From Dioscorea cayenensis subsp. rotundata (taxonomy: Eukaryota; Streptophyta; Magnoliopsida; Dioscoreales; Dioscoreaceae): 64,000 nt of DNA. Below are positions 23,576 to 35,556 of the stretch, piece by piece; position 1 is the first letter of the stretch; every line of letters begins with the position of its first letter. A program made the translations under genes and the position numbers. Location: assembly GCF_009730915.1 (NCBI RefSeq), contig NC_052482.1, positions 4,985,766-5,049,765 on the forward strand, read 5' to 3'. Below the pieces are notes generated by a model that was not told the DNA's origin, did no database searches, and worked only from the letters and a program-made list of their open reading frames with translations.

Positions 23576-25409
23576 TGACAAGTACCCCTTGCTTATATCC
23601 CGCAAGTGCACGGGTTTGTCGAAGTAATAATCCCGGGTGAGCGGGGTCGAATCCACAGGCAGTAGGGAATGAAAATACTCAATTTGGTTCTTAGCTATGT
23701 GGAAGATCAATGGTGATTGGTGTGAAATTGATTCAATTCTCAATAATAAAAGAAACAAGTGAGAGAGCAAGAATAAAGAAAAGGGTAAGGCAATCGATAA
23801 AGATGGGGTACTCGGATGATGCTTCACCTAGGAAAATCGTTTCAAGTGCAAGAACTCTCTCTATTATGCTTCCTAATCAATGCAATGGTGAGTTGTGGAA
23901 ATCCTTACATACATAGTCCCAAATCTAAGGTCAACTATGCCTAACTCTACTCATGTCCCGGAGGAGAGAATAAATAACCTCTCAACCTCGCACTCGAATA
24001 AAGTTGCAATGAGCTCTAGGGATTCCAAGTGATAAATCGCTTCCTAATTATAGACCTAACCCTTTGGTCCAGGCGGAAGGTCCCTAGCCACAATTAAGCC
24101 CTAGATACTAAGATCCCCTCAACGCTTCACTCCATTGCACGCGTAACTAGGCCCCAGCGGAGGTTCATCCCTTAGATCATTCACTCTATTATGGCCGCAA
24201 AGAACTCAAGAAACGGAGGTAGAATCTATCACGCCCCGAGGGAAAGGGGACGCTCCCTGCACTCTCGACTCACCCTCTCAAACCTCTCCAACCTAGCTTT
24301 TGTCTAACGCTCGTGGTGTGTCACTCACTCACAAGGTTACCAACAATAACTCTCAACCCCTAGTGTCACTCTAGGGGAAATGTTCATACAATCAAGCATT
24401 CAAGGTTGGAACTCACAATAAACATCAATTTATTGAAAGCATAATAAAGAAGTTCAATGAAACGAATACATCTAGGGTTCACAATCACCCAAGTACCCAC
24501 TAGGGATTTAGCTCTCCATGGAGCTAAGTACAATCAAAAGAAATTGAATGTAAAAAGCAATGAATCCATAAAAGAAACCCCTCGATGGTCGTGGTCGATG
24601 GTCTTGTGGAAAGTCCTCTACTCGTCAGTCCAAGGATTCCTTCGTCCGGTATAGGATACGCCTCGATCGAAGCTCCCCTACCAACCTTCTTCCTTATGGA
24701 ATCACGATGTCAGAGCCATAGAACCTCTCCAAAATCTTGGCCAATACCCCTCGAAACCCCAGCCGAAACCCTCTCACAAGTTGGGGAAAAGATGGAGAAA
24801 AGAATGCCAAAATCGGGGCTGAATCGACTTTTAAATAGGGTCGAATCGGGCGACTCAAGGGCGTAGTACGGTACACGCCCGTCATGGAATTTCCACACGG
24901 GCGTGGGTAATTTCACACGCTCGTCTCGATTCTCCGAAACTCGTCATTTTCGGCCGGTCGTGAACAAGATCTATGCCAAAAAAATACTCCCGAATCCACT
25001 TTTCATCGAGGTAACATAAACGGGCACACATTTATGCCGTGGATCGCTTTGCTTCTTCAATGACGAATAAGTTGATGGAGATCTTGTTCTATGTGCATAA
25101 GTCGGAATGCTTGAGTGTAACTGCCCTTGTGCTCCTCCAAATGGTTGTGCAAACTCAAATACGGGGAGGTTGGCACACACTCTAGCATCTCACACCCAAC
25201 TTATATCTTCGCTTTTGAACCTTAGCAAGATTTCCTCCAAAATCGGTGCATTATGATCCACATTGGCCCATTTCCTTCATACTTGGCCTCACAACCCTAC
25301 CTGCATAAAAGTAACATAAAAACACACATATTAATGTAAAAAACCGAGAAAAGTAATGTTCAACATAAGGAAAGAATGCTTCGCATTCATATCACACAAG
25401 CACTTATCA
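23576..25409 (-). mobile_element. E5 3' LTR, minus strand
   Basis: 1834 bp, plus-strand ends TGACAAGTACC and CACTTATCA. The polypurine tract and internal sequence lie to the right, so this is the 3' LTR of a minus-strand element. It is very close to solo LTR C at 26278-28138 in opposite orientation, with only three differences noticed over about 300 bp at the U5 end. Confidence 0.88.
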
Positions 25410-26277
25410 AACTCCCCCACACTTAAGCTTTTGCTTGTCCTCAAGCAAAAATTAAACATTCTATGCATCAATGAAGAAAATATTGAAAGTGCTTGGCCTT
25501 AGGTTCACCGAGGTATACAAAGAAAGTATTCTACAAGTAAGGAAAATTTTAACACTAAATACGCAAAATCAATGCTCTAGCTAAAAACTTGAATCAAAAA
25601 GGACAACAAACCCGAATTTCGTGTAAGTGTGTGAACTCACTCAAAGCATCCCAAGTTATACTCCTCAAAGTTCTAAGTACAAGGGACTTATTTATCTACA
25701 AAAGTTATAAAAATTTTAAAAGATGGTAGTAGCTTCACACATTCCTCTAAGGTAGCCCTTTCCAAAGCGGCCGCTAAGGTGGCTTTCACACTTTCGAGGT
25801 GGTAGCTCTTTCTACCCGAGTGGTAGCTTTCACTCATCCTATGAGATAGCTCTTTCTCTCATTAGGGCATAACTAGTATCCGACTTGTGAGAGTAGCTTC
25901 ATACTTCATAGGTGGTAGCTCTTTCCACCCAACAAACACAAATAAACAATAAAACTATTTTTGCTCCTTTTTTTTCATTTTTTTTTTGTTTTTTTTTTCA
26001 AAAGAAGTAAACCTAACTAGTCCCTTTAACATCAAAACATGAGTTTCCAATAGAGTTCAAAGAGTGAGTAGTGTACTAAGTGTAAATCGGGCAAAAATTC
26101 CTATGACACTTATGTTGCTCTCCGGTTTCATCGTCTTTCCTCATCTATTTTATATAAAAAAATGAAGTAACTATGTATAAATTCCATATTAAATAAGATT
26201 AAAGATTAAGTTTGTATCTTTACAAGCTCATGATGAACAACAACGAAGGATTTGGATCCTAAATTGTGAGGTGTCTT
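25410..26277 (-). other. E5 internal 3' region with polypurine tract and GGTAGCT repeats
   Basis: The plus strand reads AACTCCCCCACAC at 25410-25422, the complement of the polypurine tract. A non-coding segment homologous to 63197-63900 follows. Bases 25725-25930 hold at least six short repeats around GGTAGCTCTTTC(C/T)ACC, alternating with GTAGCTTCACAC or GTAGCTTTCACTC. The region is cut at 26273-26277 (GTCTT) by solo LTR C. No ORF is supported. Confidence 0.7.
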
Positions 26278-28138
26278 TGATAAGTGCTTGTGCGATATGA
26301 ATGTGAAGCGTTCATTCCTTATTTTGAGCATTACTTTTCTCAGGTTTTTACATTAATATGTGTGTTTTTATGTTACTTTTATGCAGGTAGGATTGTGAGG
26401 CCGAGTATGAAGGAAATAGGCCAATGTGGATCATAATGCACCTATTTTGGAGGAGATCTTGCTAAGGTTCAAACGCGAAGACATAGGTCAGGTGTGAGAT
26501 GCTAGAGTGTGTACCAACCTCCTCGTATTCGAGTGAGCACATTCATTTAGAAGGGCACAAAGGCAGGCACACTCGAGCATTCTGATTTATGCATATAAGA
26601 ACAAGAGATCCACCAACGTGTACATCATTGAAGAAGCAAGCAATTCACGACGTAAACGTGTGCCTGTTTGCGTTACCCCCAATGAAAGTATGGAATTCGG
26701 GAGTATTTCCGGCAGAATACTGTAGCAAAACACTGTAACAAGTACGGTAGCAACCCGGCCGATAAATCAGAAAAACAGAGAATCCACACGGGCGTGTGGA
26801 AATTATCCACGCCCGTGTGGAAATTCCACAGGGGCATGTGACATCATACACGCCCGTGCAGTCGCCCGATTCCAGCCCTATTTAAAGCCGATTTCAGCCC
26901 CGATTTCAGGATTTTTTTCTCCATCTTTTCCCCAACTTGTGAGAGGGTTTCGGCTAGGGTTTCGAGAGGTATTTGCCAAGGTTTTGGAGAGGTTCTACGG
27001 CTCCGACATCGTGATTCCATTAGGAAGAAGGTTGGTAGGGGAGCTTCGATCGAGGCGTATCCTATACCGGACGAAGGAATCCTTGGACGACGAGTAGAGG
27101 ACTTTCCACAAGACCATCGACACGACCATCGAGGGGGTTTCTTTATGGATTCATTGCTTTTACATTCAATTTCTTTGATTGTACTTAGCTCCATGGAGAG
27201 CTAAACCCCTAGTGGGTACTTGGGTGATTGTGAACCCTAGATGTATTCGTTTCATTGAACTTATTTATTATGCTTTCAATAAATTGATGTTTATTGTGAG
27301 TTCCAACCTTGAATGCTTGATTGTATGAACATTTCCCCTAGAGTGACACTAGGGTTGAGAGTTATTGTTGGTAACCTTGTGAGTGAGTGACACACCACGA
27401 GCTGCTAGACAAAAGCTAGGTTGGAGAGGGTTGAGAGGGTGAGTCGAGAGTGCAGCAGGCGTCCCCTTTCCCTCGGGACGTGATAGATTCTACCTCAGTT
27501 CCTTGAGTTCTTTGTCGCCATAATAGAGTGAATGGTCTAAGGGATGAACCTCCACTGGGGCCTAGTTGCGCGTGCAATGGAGTGAAGCATTGAGGGATCT
27601 TAGTATCTAGGGCTTAATTGTGGCTAGGGACTTTCCACTCGGACCAAAGGGTTAGGTCTATAATTAGGAAGCGATTTATCACTTGGAATCCCTAGAGCTC
27701 ATTGCAACTTTATTCGAAAAGTGCGAGGTTGAGAGGTTATTTAATCTCTCTCCCGGGACATGAGTAGAGTTAGGCATAATTGACCTTAGATTTGGGACTA
27801 TGTATGTAAGGATTTCCACGACTCACCATTGCATTGATTAGGAAGCATAATAGAGAGAGTTCTTGCACTTGAAACGATTTTCCTAGGTGAAGCATCATCC
27901 GAGTACCCCATCTTTATCGATTGCCTTACCCTTTTCTTTATTCTTGCTCTCTCACTTGTTTCTTTTATTATTGAGAATTGAATCAATTTCACACCAATCA
28001 CTATTGATCTTCCACATAGCTAAGAACCAAATTGAGTATTTTCATTCCCTACTCCCTGTGGATTCGACCCCGCTCACCCGGGATTATTACTTCGACAAAG
28101 CCGTGCACTTGCGGGATATAAGCAAGGGGTACTTGTCA
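26278..28138 (+). mobile_element. Solo LTR C, TSD GTCTT
   Basis: 1861 bp from TGATAAGTGCTTG to GGTACTTGTCA, flanked by GTCTT at 26273-26277 and 28139-28143. No polypurine tract or primer site adjoins it, so it is a solo LTR. U3 carries P1 and P2 type dyads (26783-26870) directly before a TATTTAAA TATA-like site near 26879. Confidence 0.93.
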
Positions 28139-28143
28139 GTCTT

Positions 28144-29327
28144 CATATATGATCTACTAACTTTTGCTTTTTCAGCCTTTTCCTTAAAAAAAAAATATAA
28201 GTTCAATAGATTATTGGCATCAAAATAATAGAAAAAACTATTATTCGTAATCATTAATAATAAGATGCCACGTACCTTAGTTTTATCATTATTTAACTAT
28301 AAGATCATAATTAATAAACAATTAAAGAAATAATGTGATGTTTAACTAAATTCAGTAGTTATTGCCATAAAGTTCCATATGTCTCATTTTCTCCTTTATG
28401 TCATATATTTTTCTTGATTTCTTCCCAATATTCATTTCAGATTTCTTTATTTGTATTTTTATGCAAAAATAAATAATTAATATTATAATAAAAATTATTT
28501 GCAAGATGTCATATTGTATTAGATTTTCTAATAATACATAGAAAAAAGACATGCATGAATTTCATTGATTAAAGCTCTATCAATCTTAGAAAAAATTATG
28601 GATTTCTACTAAAAGGTCACATGGATAAGATAACATAGGAATTGGGTGTACTACAGGCAAATTTAGGCTTTTGAAATGTTATTCTTACCTTATATTTATT
28701 ACTAATATTACTATTATTTTTGGTGTGTGTATGCGCTAGTCTTGAAGATGTTCTGACCCTTATGACTCATGAATTTTCTTGGTTATATATGAAGTTTTCA
28801 AATTGGATTTAAGGACTACTGGTAATAGTTAATTCTTGAGCTCAAGTGCATGTGGTGTGAAGAGGCTGATTAAGATAATCAAAAGGCAAGGATGTCTCCC
28901 TACTTTTTAGAGTCTAAGGCTGATTGCAGACCACATGCATATGAATACAACACAGAAGAGAAAGGACTCCGGGTCCTACCATCACACTAAAAACATGTTC
29001 CAAGAAATCTGACTAGGAAAATATGGCAGGCAATTCACTTTCTAGTTACCTTTGCCCATGAATGGAGTACAATATAGATTTTGTATGATATATATTTATT
29101 CAACTAAATTTATGGAAGATGAGAAAAACAAAAGTTGGTATAGATAGACCTTGGGTCCCATATATATATGACCCACATATATGAGCAAAAATCTTGGGTC
29201 CCATGTATATGATCAACATTAAACAAATATTTATCCCGACTATAAACCATGTGCTAAGATAGAATAGTGCTGCATTTGGAATCCAACAAATAGCTTAACC
29301 AACAATTAATTCTTGATCTATAGTAGC
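28144..29327. other. AT-rich spacer, no gene seen
   Basis: The first part may continue the E5 internal region across the solo LTR, but I cannot match it to E6. The rest is AT-rich DNA. Small open frames (for example at 28352-28552) are short, low-complexity and not supported. The last eight bases (29320-29327) are the left target duplication of the hAT element. Confidence 0.6.
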
Positions 29328-30804
29328 TAGACATGGCCACGGTTCAGGAACCGCCGGTTACGATTCTTGAACCGCGGTTCGGTTCAGGAAAGCTTGAGCC
29401 GGAACCCGAACCTCCCAGCAAGGTTCTTGGCGGTTCGGGTTCCGGCTCGGGTTTCGGCTTTGCCTCTGGCGGTTTGATTCAATCGGTTCCGGTTTGACTG
29501 GTTCATACTGGTTCGTTTTTTTAAACTAAATAATTCAATAATTCAAATTAATTAACACAAAAAAATACAAAAAAATTAATTTAATACTAATATAAGATAG
29601 TAGGTTAAGTTAGTAGGTATACCAGTATACCCAAGGTTTCAATGTTTTATTTATTTTTGTTGTTATTATTTTTTTAATGTTCATGTATGTTATTTGTTTT
29701 TTCTTTTAGGAATTGTTTTTTTATTTTTTTGTTTTTTTCCTTTTTCTTTTTGATTTCTAGTATACTTATATAAGTTGCATAGTTTACAAATTGAAAAATC
29801 TTGGGAGTTTTATCTATATATTGGAATATCTATATATATATATATATATATATCTTTAAATGATCAACAAAATCAGGCAAATTGATATATATACACATAT
29901 ATATTCATGTTTATTTTATTTTTATTTATTTATATATTTTTTTAATGATTCAAATGTTTTTACATGAGAGCATTTTTACTCAAGTATATTTTTCATTTAT
30001 ATAAAAATAAATATAATTTAATATGAACTACGTTAATTTTTGTAAGTTTCAAAACGGAAGATATATAAAAATCTAGTCTTTGCTTTTTTTATATTAAATT
30101 ATAAAAAAATAATATGGAAATCTACTAAAGAATTGAATATTTAAGTACTTCTAGTTAATTAAATTATTTTTAATAAATCCATATTTAATTTGTAACTAAT
30201 AATTTGTGGCATAATCAATTAATTATAACTTATCATCTCGCATGAAGTATGAAAAGTTTTCGCGATAGACAAGTACATATAAGTTGGGACTGAATGTCAC
30301 AAATTAGACCTAATCCACTAATCAAGTATTCGAATCGGGACCTAATCAATAATCAATTTTGGTTAATATCTTTAATTAATTATTTAAAAATATCTTTAAA
30401 CATGCAATTACTTAATTAATTACTAATTAATGATATTAACAAAATAAAGACCTAATCATAAATGACATTATTTATATAGTATGACATTATTCATATTATA
30501 TTTATATAGTATGACATTATTCATATTATATTTATATAATATAATATAAACTTTTGTTTTGAACCTTTGGTTGAACCGTATGTGGAATTGCCGGTTGAAC
30601 CGCATATGAAACCGCCGGTTGGAACCGCCGGTTGAACCGCCGGTTTCACGGTTTTTAAATTTTGAAACCGGAACCGAACCTTATATGAAGGTTCCGGTTC
30701 CGGCTTTTAGGGACCGATACGGTTTTTTCAGGTTCCCGGTTCCGGTTTTTAGCGATCTGGCTCGGTTCGGTTCACTGGTTTTCGGTTCAAAATGGCCACG
30801 TCTA
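29328..30804. mobile_element. Non-autonomous hAT-type transposon, 8-bp TSD
   Basis: 1477 bp. Ends TAGACATGGCCA and, inverted at the right, TAGACGTGGCCA (12 bp, one mismatch). The perfect 8-bp target duplication ATAGTAGC at 29320-29327 and 30805-30812 is the hAT hallmark. About 180-240 bp at each end are rich in CGGTTC/GAACCG words (likely subterminal transposase-binding repeats); the middle is AT-rich with no transposase ORF. It would need an autonomous hAT element in trans. Confidence 0.9.
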
Positions 30805-30812
30805 ATAGTAGC

Positions 30813-32303
30813 TACAAGACATATATATCCTTCAATGCTAATCCATATATGTGTATATGTGTGGATGTGATTGTTCTAAATTAACACACGATTTTGTTTT
30901 ATACTTTTGTATGTCCATGTCTTTAGCTATATATCTTGATGGAGAAAGCCATGTGTAACTATGGCCTCTGAATGTGCACCATTATTATCTTGACCACCAA
31001 CTTTATATATTTCTATTTTTAAAGAAGAAAGTCACCTGCTCCATTAAAGGTTTCCATATCTTCTCACCATTTGCCTAGCTTGGGTGAGTGTAATTGATGG
31101 TGGGGTGTCATTATCTTGATCATAGTATTGCCATGGTGCATGAGGTATACATGTGGTTAAATTAATTGGCTTTCTAATCAAACAGGGTCAAAATCCCAGG
31201 TGAGATAGGCCATGGTGGTTAAGTTATGAAAGCTAGCATTCTCTGATATTCAAACAGGAAGATTCTCAAAAGGATGGCTTTTTGTTATTTTTTTAATGCA
31301 ATATATGTGAGGGGGAGTACCATATGCTGATCAATGGAAAGTTCATAGGGCTTGGTGTTGTAGTGGAATAAATGTGGACCTATCATTGCAAAGTGTCCAC
31401 GCTATGTCTAAATACTTTGAGGAAAATGAACAAATTAATGCTAGGAGAAAGCAAGACCATCAGAAAATTAAATCACGCCAGATGTATGGCCACAAGGGAA
31501 ATTCATTATGTCTGGTATTAGATATATGAGGCCTTTATAATTTCAAGAGCCCCACCTAGCTACACAGGAATGTGCAGTGTTTGTGATATCCCACTCAACT
31601 CGTGTTCCATAAAAGACAAATCTAGATATAATACGCATATATACAAAGAATTTCAAACAAAGAGAGAAAGTGGAAAGGAGACATACAACAAGGCAAGCTT
31701 GGTACTTGTCCCACTCGGATGGTCTAATGCAAAATCACTTTGGAAAAGAGAACTGACGAAACCCACACCTCCACTTCTCCAGGCAGCACCACCATCCGCA
31801 ATGGTCACTCCAACCAGCATCTTACCCGAAGAAACCCTAAAAAAAGATGAAATAAGATCCAATTTAATGTAAAACAAAAATATATTCATAAATGAAGCCA
31901 CTTACTTAAATCCCTAGATTTTTGAGATCAAGGATTGAAAACAGAAATTGAAAATCATAGATTGTGAAGAGCGAAAGGAGCACAATTGGGATGGGAGCTT
32001 GAAAACCCTAGATTTTTGAGAGCAAAAGGAGCACAATGTGTAAAAAGAACAAAAATTGAAAGAGGGCTAAAATCTAAAAAAGAAAATGTATCTATTTTAA
32101 CTTTTTATATATAAAAATAAATTTTAAGTGAAATTAGGCTCTATGTTCAACATATTGCAACATCAATAAATAATTTGGGCATATACTTTTATTTGTTAGT
32201 TTTATGTTTATAAAAAATGATGTAATGAAAATATGAATTCTTTTAAATATTTTAGTATCAGTTATAAATTTATATTATATGAAACTATTTTTTTTAATTT
32301 AAA

Positions 32304-32349
<46 letters not shown>

Positions 32350-32455
32350 CATGATGATATTCGGATACCTACACATGTTGGAGTGGAGCAATGTCATTAT
32401 CAGTAAGACCAATATATATATATATATATTATAATTAATGAATAAAAAAAACTAT
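30813..32455. other. AT-rich spacer with an (ATT)n microsatellite
   Basis: No convincing gene. An open frame at 31570-31872 has no recognised domain and overlaps another on the opposite strand. An ATT trinucleotide run lies at about 32306-32347 and a TA run at about 32410-32428. Confidence 0.6.
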
Positions 32456-33437
32456 TACCTACGTATTAAAATTCATGGGCAAAATTAGAATTTATTTCTC
32501 TACAATATATTTCGTAGGAACAAAATATTTTGATTTACCTACAAAAACTAATTGTAGTTGCTTAAAATCATTCGTCCATGATCTTCCCGCCGATCGGAAA
32601 TATTTGGTGTCTCATAATGTTTATATTGCCCTACGAAATCTAGAACTCGTAGATAATGGAACATACTTTTCCCACGTTTTTGTGCGTAGATGAAAACAAA
32701 ACCATCACCTACGTTTTAAATTTCGTGGTCAAATTAAATTATGGTTTCTTTTCTCTACAACATATTTCGTAGACAAAAATGTTTGGCTTTACCTACAAAA
32801 ATTAACTGTACTTAGTAAAAACCAATCGTAGTCCATGATCTTCCCACGGATGGGAAATGTTTGGCACCTCATAATGTTTATTTTTCCCTACGAACTCTAA
32901 AAAGCGTAGATAATGGAACATAATTTTACCTATGTTTTTGTGCGTAGCTGAAAACAAAACTATTACTTACATTTTAATATTCGTGGCCAAAATTATGATT
33001 TCTTTTCTCTATGATTTTTTTACCGTAGGGAAAAATGTGTTGCGGATGGGAAAGATTTTGTGCCTGATTACATTTATTTTGCCCTAAGAAATCTAGAAAG
33101 CGTAGATAATGGAACTTACTTTTACCCACGTTTATGTGCGTAGATGAAAACAATGCCATCAGGTACGTTTTAAATTTCCTGGTCAAAATTATGATTTATT
33201 TTCTCTACGACATATTTCGTAGGCAATATTGTTAGGATTTACCTACAAAAATTAATTGTAGTTACTAAAAATCATTCGTAGTCCATGATCTTCCCGTAGA
33301 TGGGAAGTGTTTGGCGCCTCATAATGTTTATTTTGTCCTACAAAATCTGGAAATCGTAGATAATAGATCATTTTTGGCTACGAAATTATCTGTGTAGCGA
33401 ATAATAACATAGAGAATACCCAAATTTCTTGTAGTGA
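32456..33437. mobile_element. CACTA-type transposon end with ~250-bp tandem repeats
   Basis: Four direct repeats start near 32456, 32705, 32966 (shortened) and 33161. Each contains CCTACG...TTTCGTAGG words in both orientations, like subterminal TNPA-binding arrays. The last repeat runs into AATTTCTTGTAGTG at 33424-33437, the inverse of the classic CACTACAAGAAA terminus. No matching left end was found, so it is a fragment or its partner end has decayed. Confidence 0.65.
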
Positions 33438-33817
33438 TATCTTGGATTACCTCGACTCTTTTAACTCGATTTAGAAATATTTACTAGGCCTTGTACTTCA
33501 TGTTAAATCTTAGGGGGAACATTACCCGTGTACCTCAACTTTATTGATTGAGATTCCCCTTATCTTTACTTTTCGTTACTTGCTTGCAATATTCATATTC
33601 TTGCAATTGAGTTCACTTCACCATATTATTAATTCCAACTAGATAAGTGAGAATTGGTTACTATTAGTACTTTCGTTCCCTATGGATTCGACTACCGGAT
33701 TCACTGGTTATTTTATTACTTTGACACCCTTGCACATGATGTACGCGCACGAAAATTCAGGAGAGTGGGAAAATAAGAGGATGAGGAGGTGAGAGAAGGG
33801 TGTTGGATGAGAGAGGA
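33438..33817 (+). mobile_element. Decayed LTR U5-like remnant
   Basis: CCCTATGGATTCGACTACCGG, then TTATTACTTTGACACCCTTGCACATGATGTACGCGCAC (33680-33750), resembles the U5 end of the Athila-type LTRs here (CCCTGTGGATTCGACC, TTATTACTTCGACAAA, GCACTTGCGGG). It is too diverged to define ends. Confidence 0.4.
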
Positions 33818-34835
33818 GGAAAGCGTGATGTGCCGATGGCTCTAGGGTTTTAGTTGAGAGAACGACTGGAAAAGAGCTTTGACTATTATTTTGGTAACTT
33901 AGAATTATTTTCCAACATATCACAAGTAGTTGCAGGTAAAATAAAGAACAAAAAAATTTATAGCCTATTTAATTCTATTTAAACTCCTCTGGAATACAAA
34001 CAGAACAATTAAGCACTTAGCTTTAAGACATTTGTGATACATACAAATGAAAAAAAATAAAATAAAATAACAATAACGACACAAGTCCACATGGCTTAAA
34101 ACATAGAATACTCAGTAAAGGCCACCGCTTGGCTAGCGTAAGAGGAAGCATGGCTCAGCATGTGGAGTCACGTGTCAAACACGCTCCACCTATCTAGGGT
34201 TTAGTTGCTCAACTCCACCGTTTGGATTACCTTCTTAGTAATATAATCTATACCAACAACAACAACTCAACTTTACTTAATCTAATCACATATATAAAAA
34301 TATAAAAACACAAAAATATATCCGAAAACATCACTTCGAAATTTAGGTTCCTCCATTACATGCATTTGATGAAGCGAAACTAGATTGATCCTTGATAGTC
34401 TGTAACAAGACGGTCACAAAAGAGGTGGAAATCCATGTTGATTGTTTCCTTTTGCCTCATTGAACAGATTAAGAATTTATAAGAATATCAATTATAAATC
34501 AAGAACTATCAAACACAGAAGATATGTGTATTCATATATATACATATATACATATATATATATATGATGACCTGGAGATGGAGACTGTAAAAGGTTTGAT
34601 CCGAGTTCTTGGTGGTGAATGTTGAGGCATCAATGAGATGAAGGCCTTGAACTTCTAAAACCCTGAGGACTTTGGAAAGAGGAATTCTACTGATTTGTTT
34701 GTTGAAGACACATATCTGCATCATGACTTGTTTGTTATTAATACAAGTTGCAGAAATGATCGGATGGATTGCGCCTTCACTACGTGAGATAACATTAACA
34801 TTTCTCCTTTCCCTTGATTTGTTTAATGCCATCTC

Positions 34836-35282
34836 TGATGAAACCGAGATGATGAAAGAACTCACAGAATACCAAGCCCAAGTGTTTGCCCGATTGCACT
34901 ACTAGCTGCAGATTCAAAATTAGTGTAAAAGAGGACTTAACACACTTGCAAGCCAACACATGAGTGCAAAGCACTCAGATACATTATATAATAAAAAGGT
35001 AACAGACAGCTGCCAATCATGCCATTGGTGAGAGCCACTCCAAGGCATACTATTGGCTATACTAATAACATTACCCTCACTCTCATTATATGAAACCAAG
35101 AGACATGGGAACAGGAATGTTCCCAAATACAAACACATACAACCAAGATCCACCCAGCAGTGCCACAGTGCACAAACAACCATGCTTGCACAGACTAATC
35201 CACTAACACGCACTCCACCATTCTAACAGTATTCATTAATGGCATGATAGCACTCAGGCATGCTGCCAATCAAACTCCAACA
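34836..35282 (-). repeat. Copia 3' LTR with adjacent polypurine tract
   Basis: 447 bp; ends TG...CA on the minus strand. The complement of the polypurine tract, TCCCCCCTT, lies at 35283-35291. Confidence 0.95.
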
Positions 35283-35556
35283 TCCCCCCTTGATTGGAGC
35301 TTACTCACCCCCAACTGACTTCTCATATCAGCATGCTTATCAGCAGCCAAAGGTTTGGTGAAAATATCTGCGAGTTGGTGATCAGTTGAGCAGTGAAGAA
35401 GAGATATGACTTCCTCTGCAACCATGCTTCAGTATGAAGTGAAACCGAACATCGATATGCTTCGTTCTTCCATGATGGGTCGGATTCTTCGCCACTGCTA
35501 TTGCTGACTGATTGTCGACCCAAAGTCTTGTAGGTCCTGAAATTTGTTGTTTGCAG

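Noticed and set aside
23510..23827. Hydrophobic 105-codon frame in the E5 LTR, with a near-identical frame at 27887-28228
   Set aside because: The similarity reflects nearly identical LTRs. The frame crosses LTR U5 and flanking DNA and is broken in older LTR copies.
28980..28995. CACACTAAAAAC as the missing left end of the CACTA-type fragment at 32456-33437
   Set aside because: It lacks the CACTACAAG consensus and has no subterminal CCTACG repeats beside it.
31570..31901. Open frames of 100 (plus) and 82 (minus) codons over the same DNA
   Set aside because: No recognisable motif, overlapping on opposite strands, AT-rich spacer context; not enough to call a gene.
34920..35213. 97-codon frame repeated at 39421-39714
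   Set aside because: It lies entirely within the two copia LTRs; identity comes from the LTRs, with no known domain.
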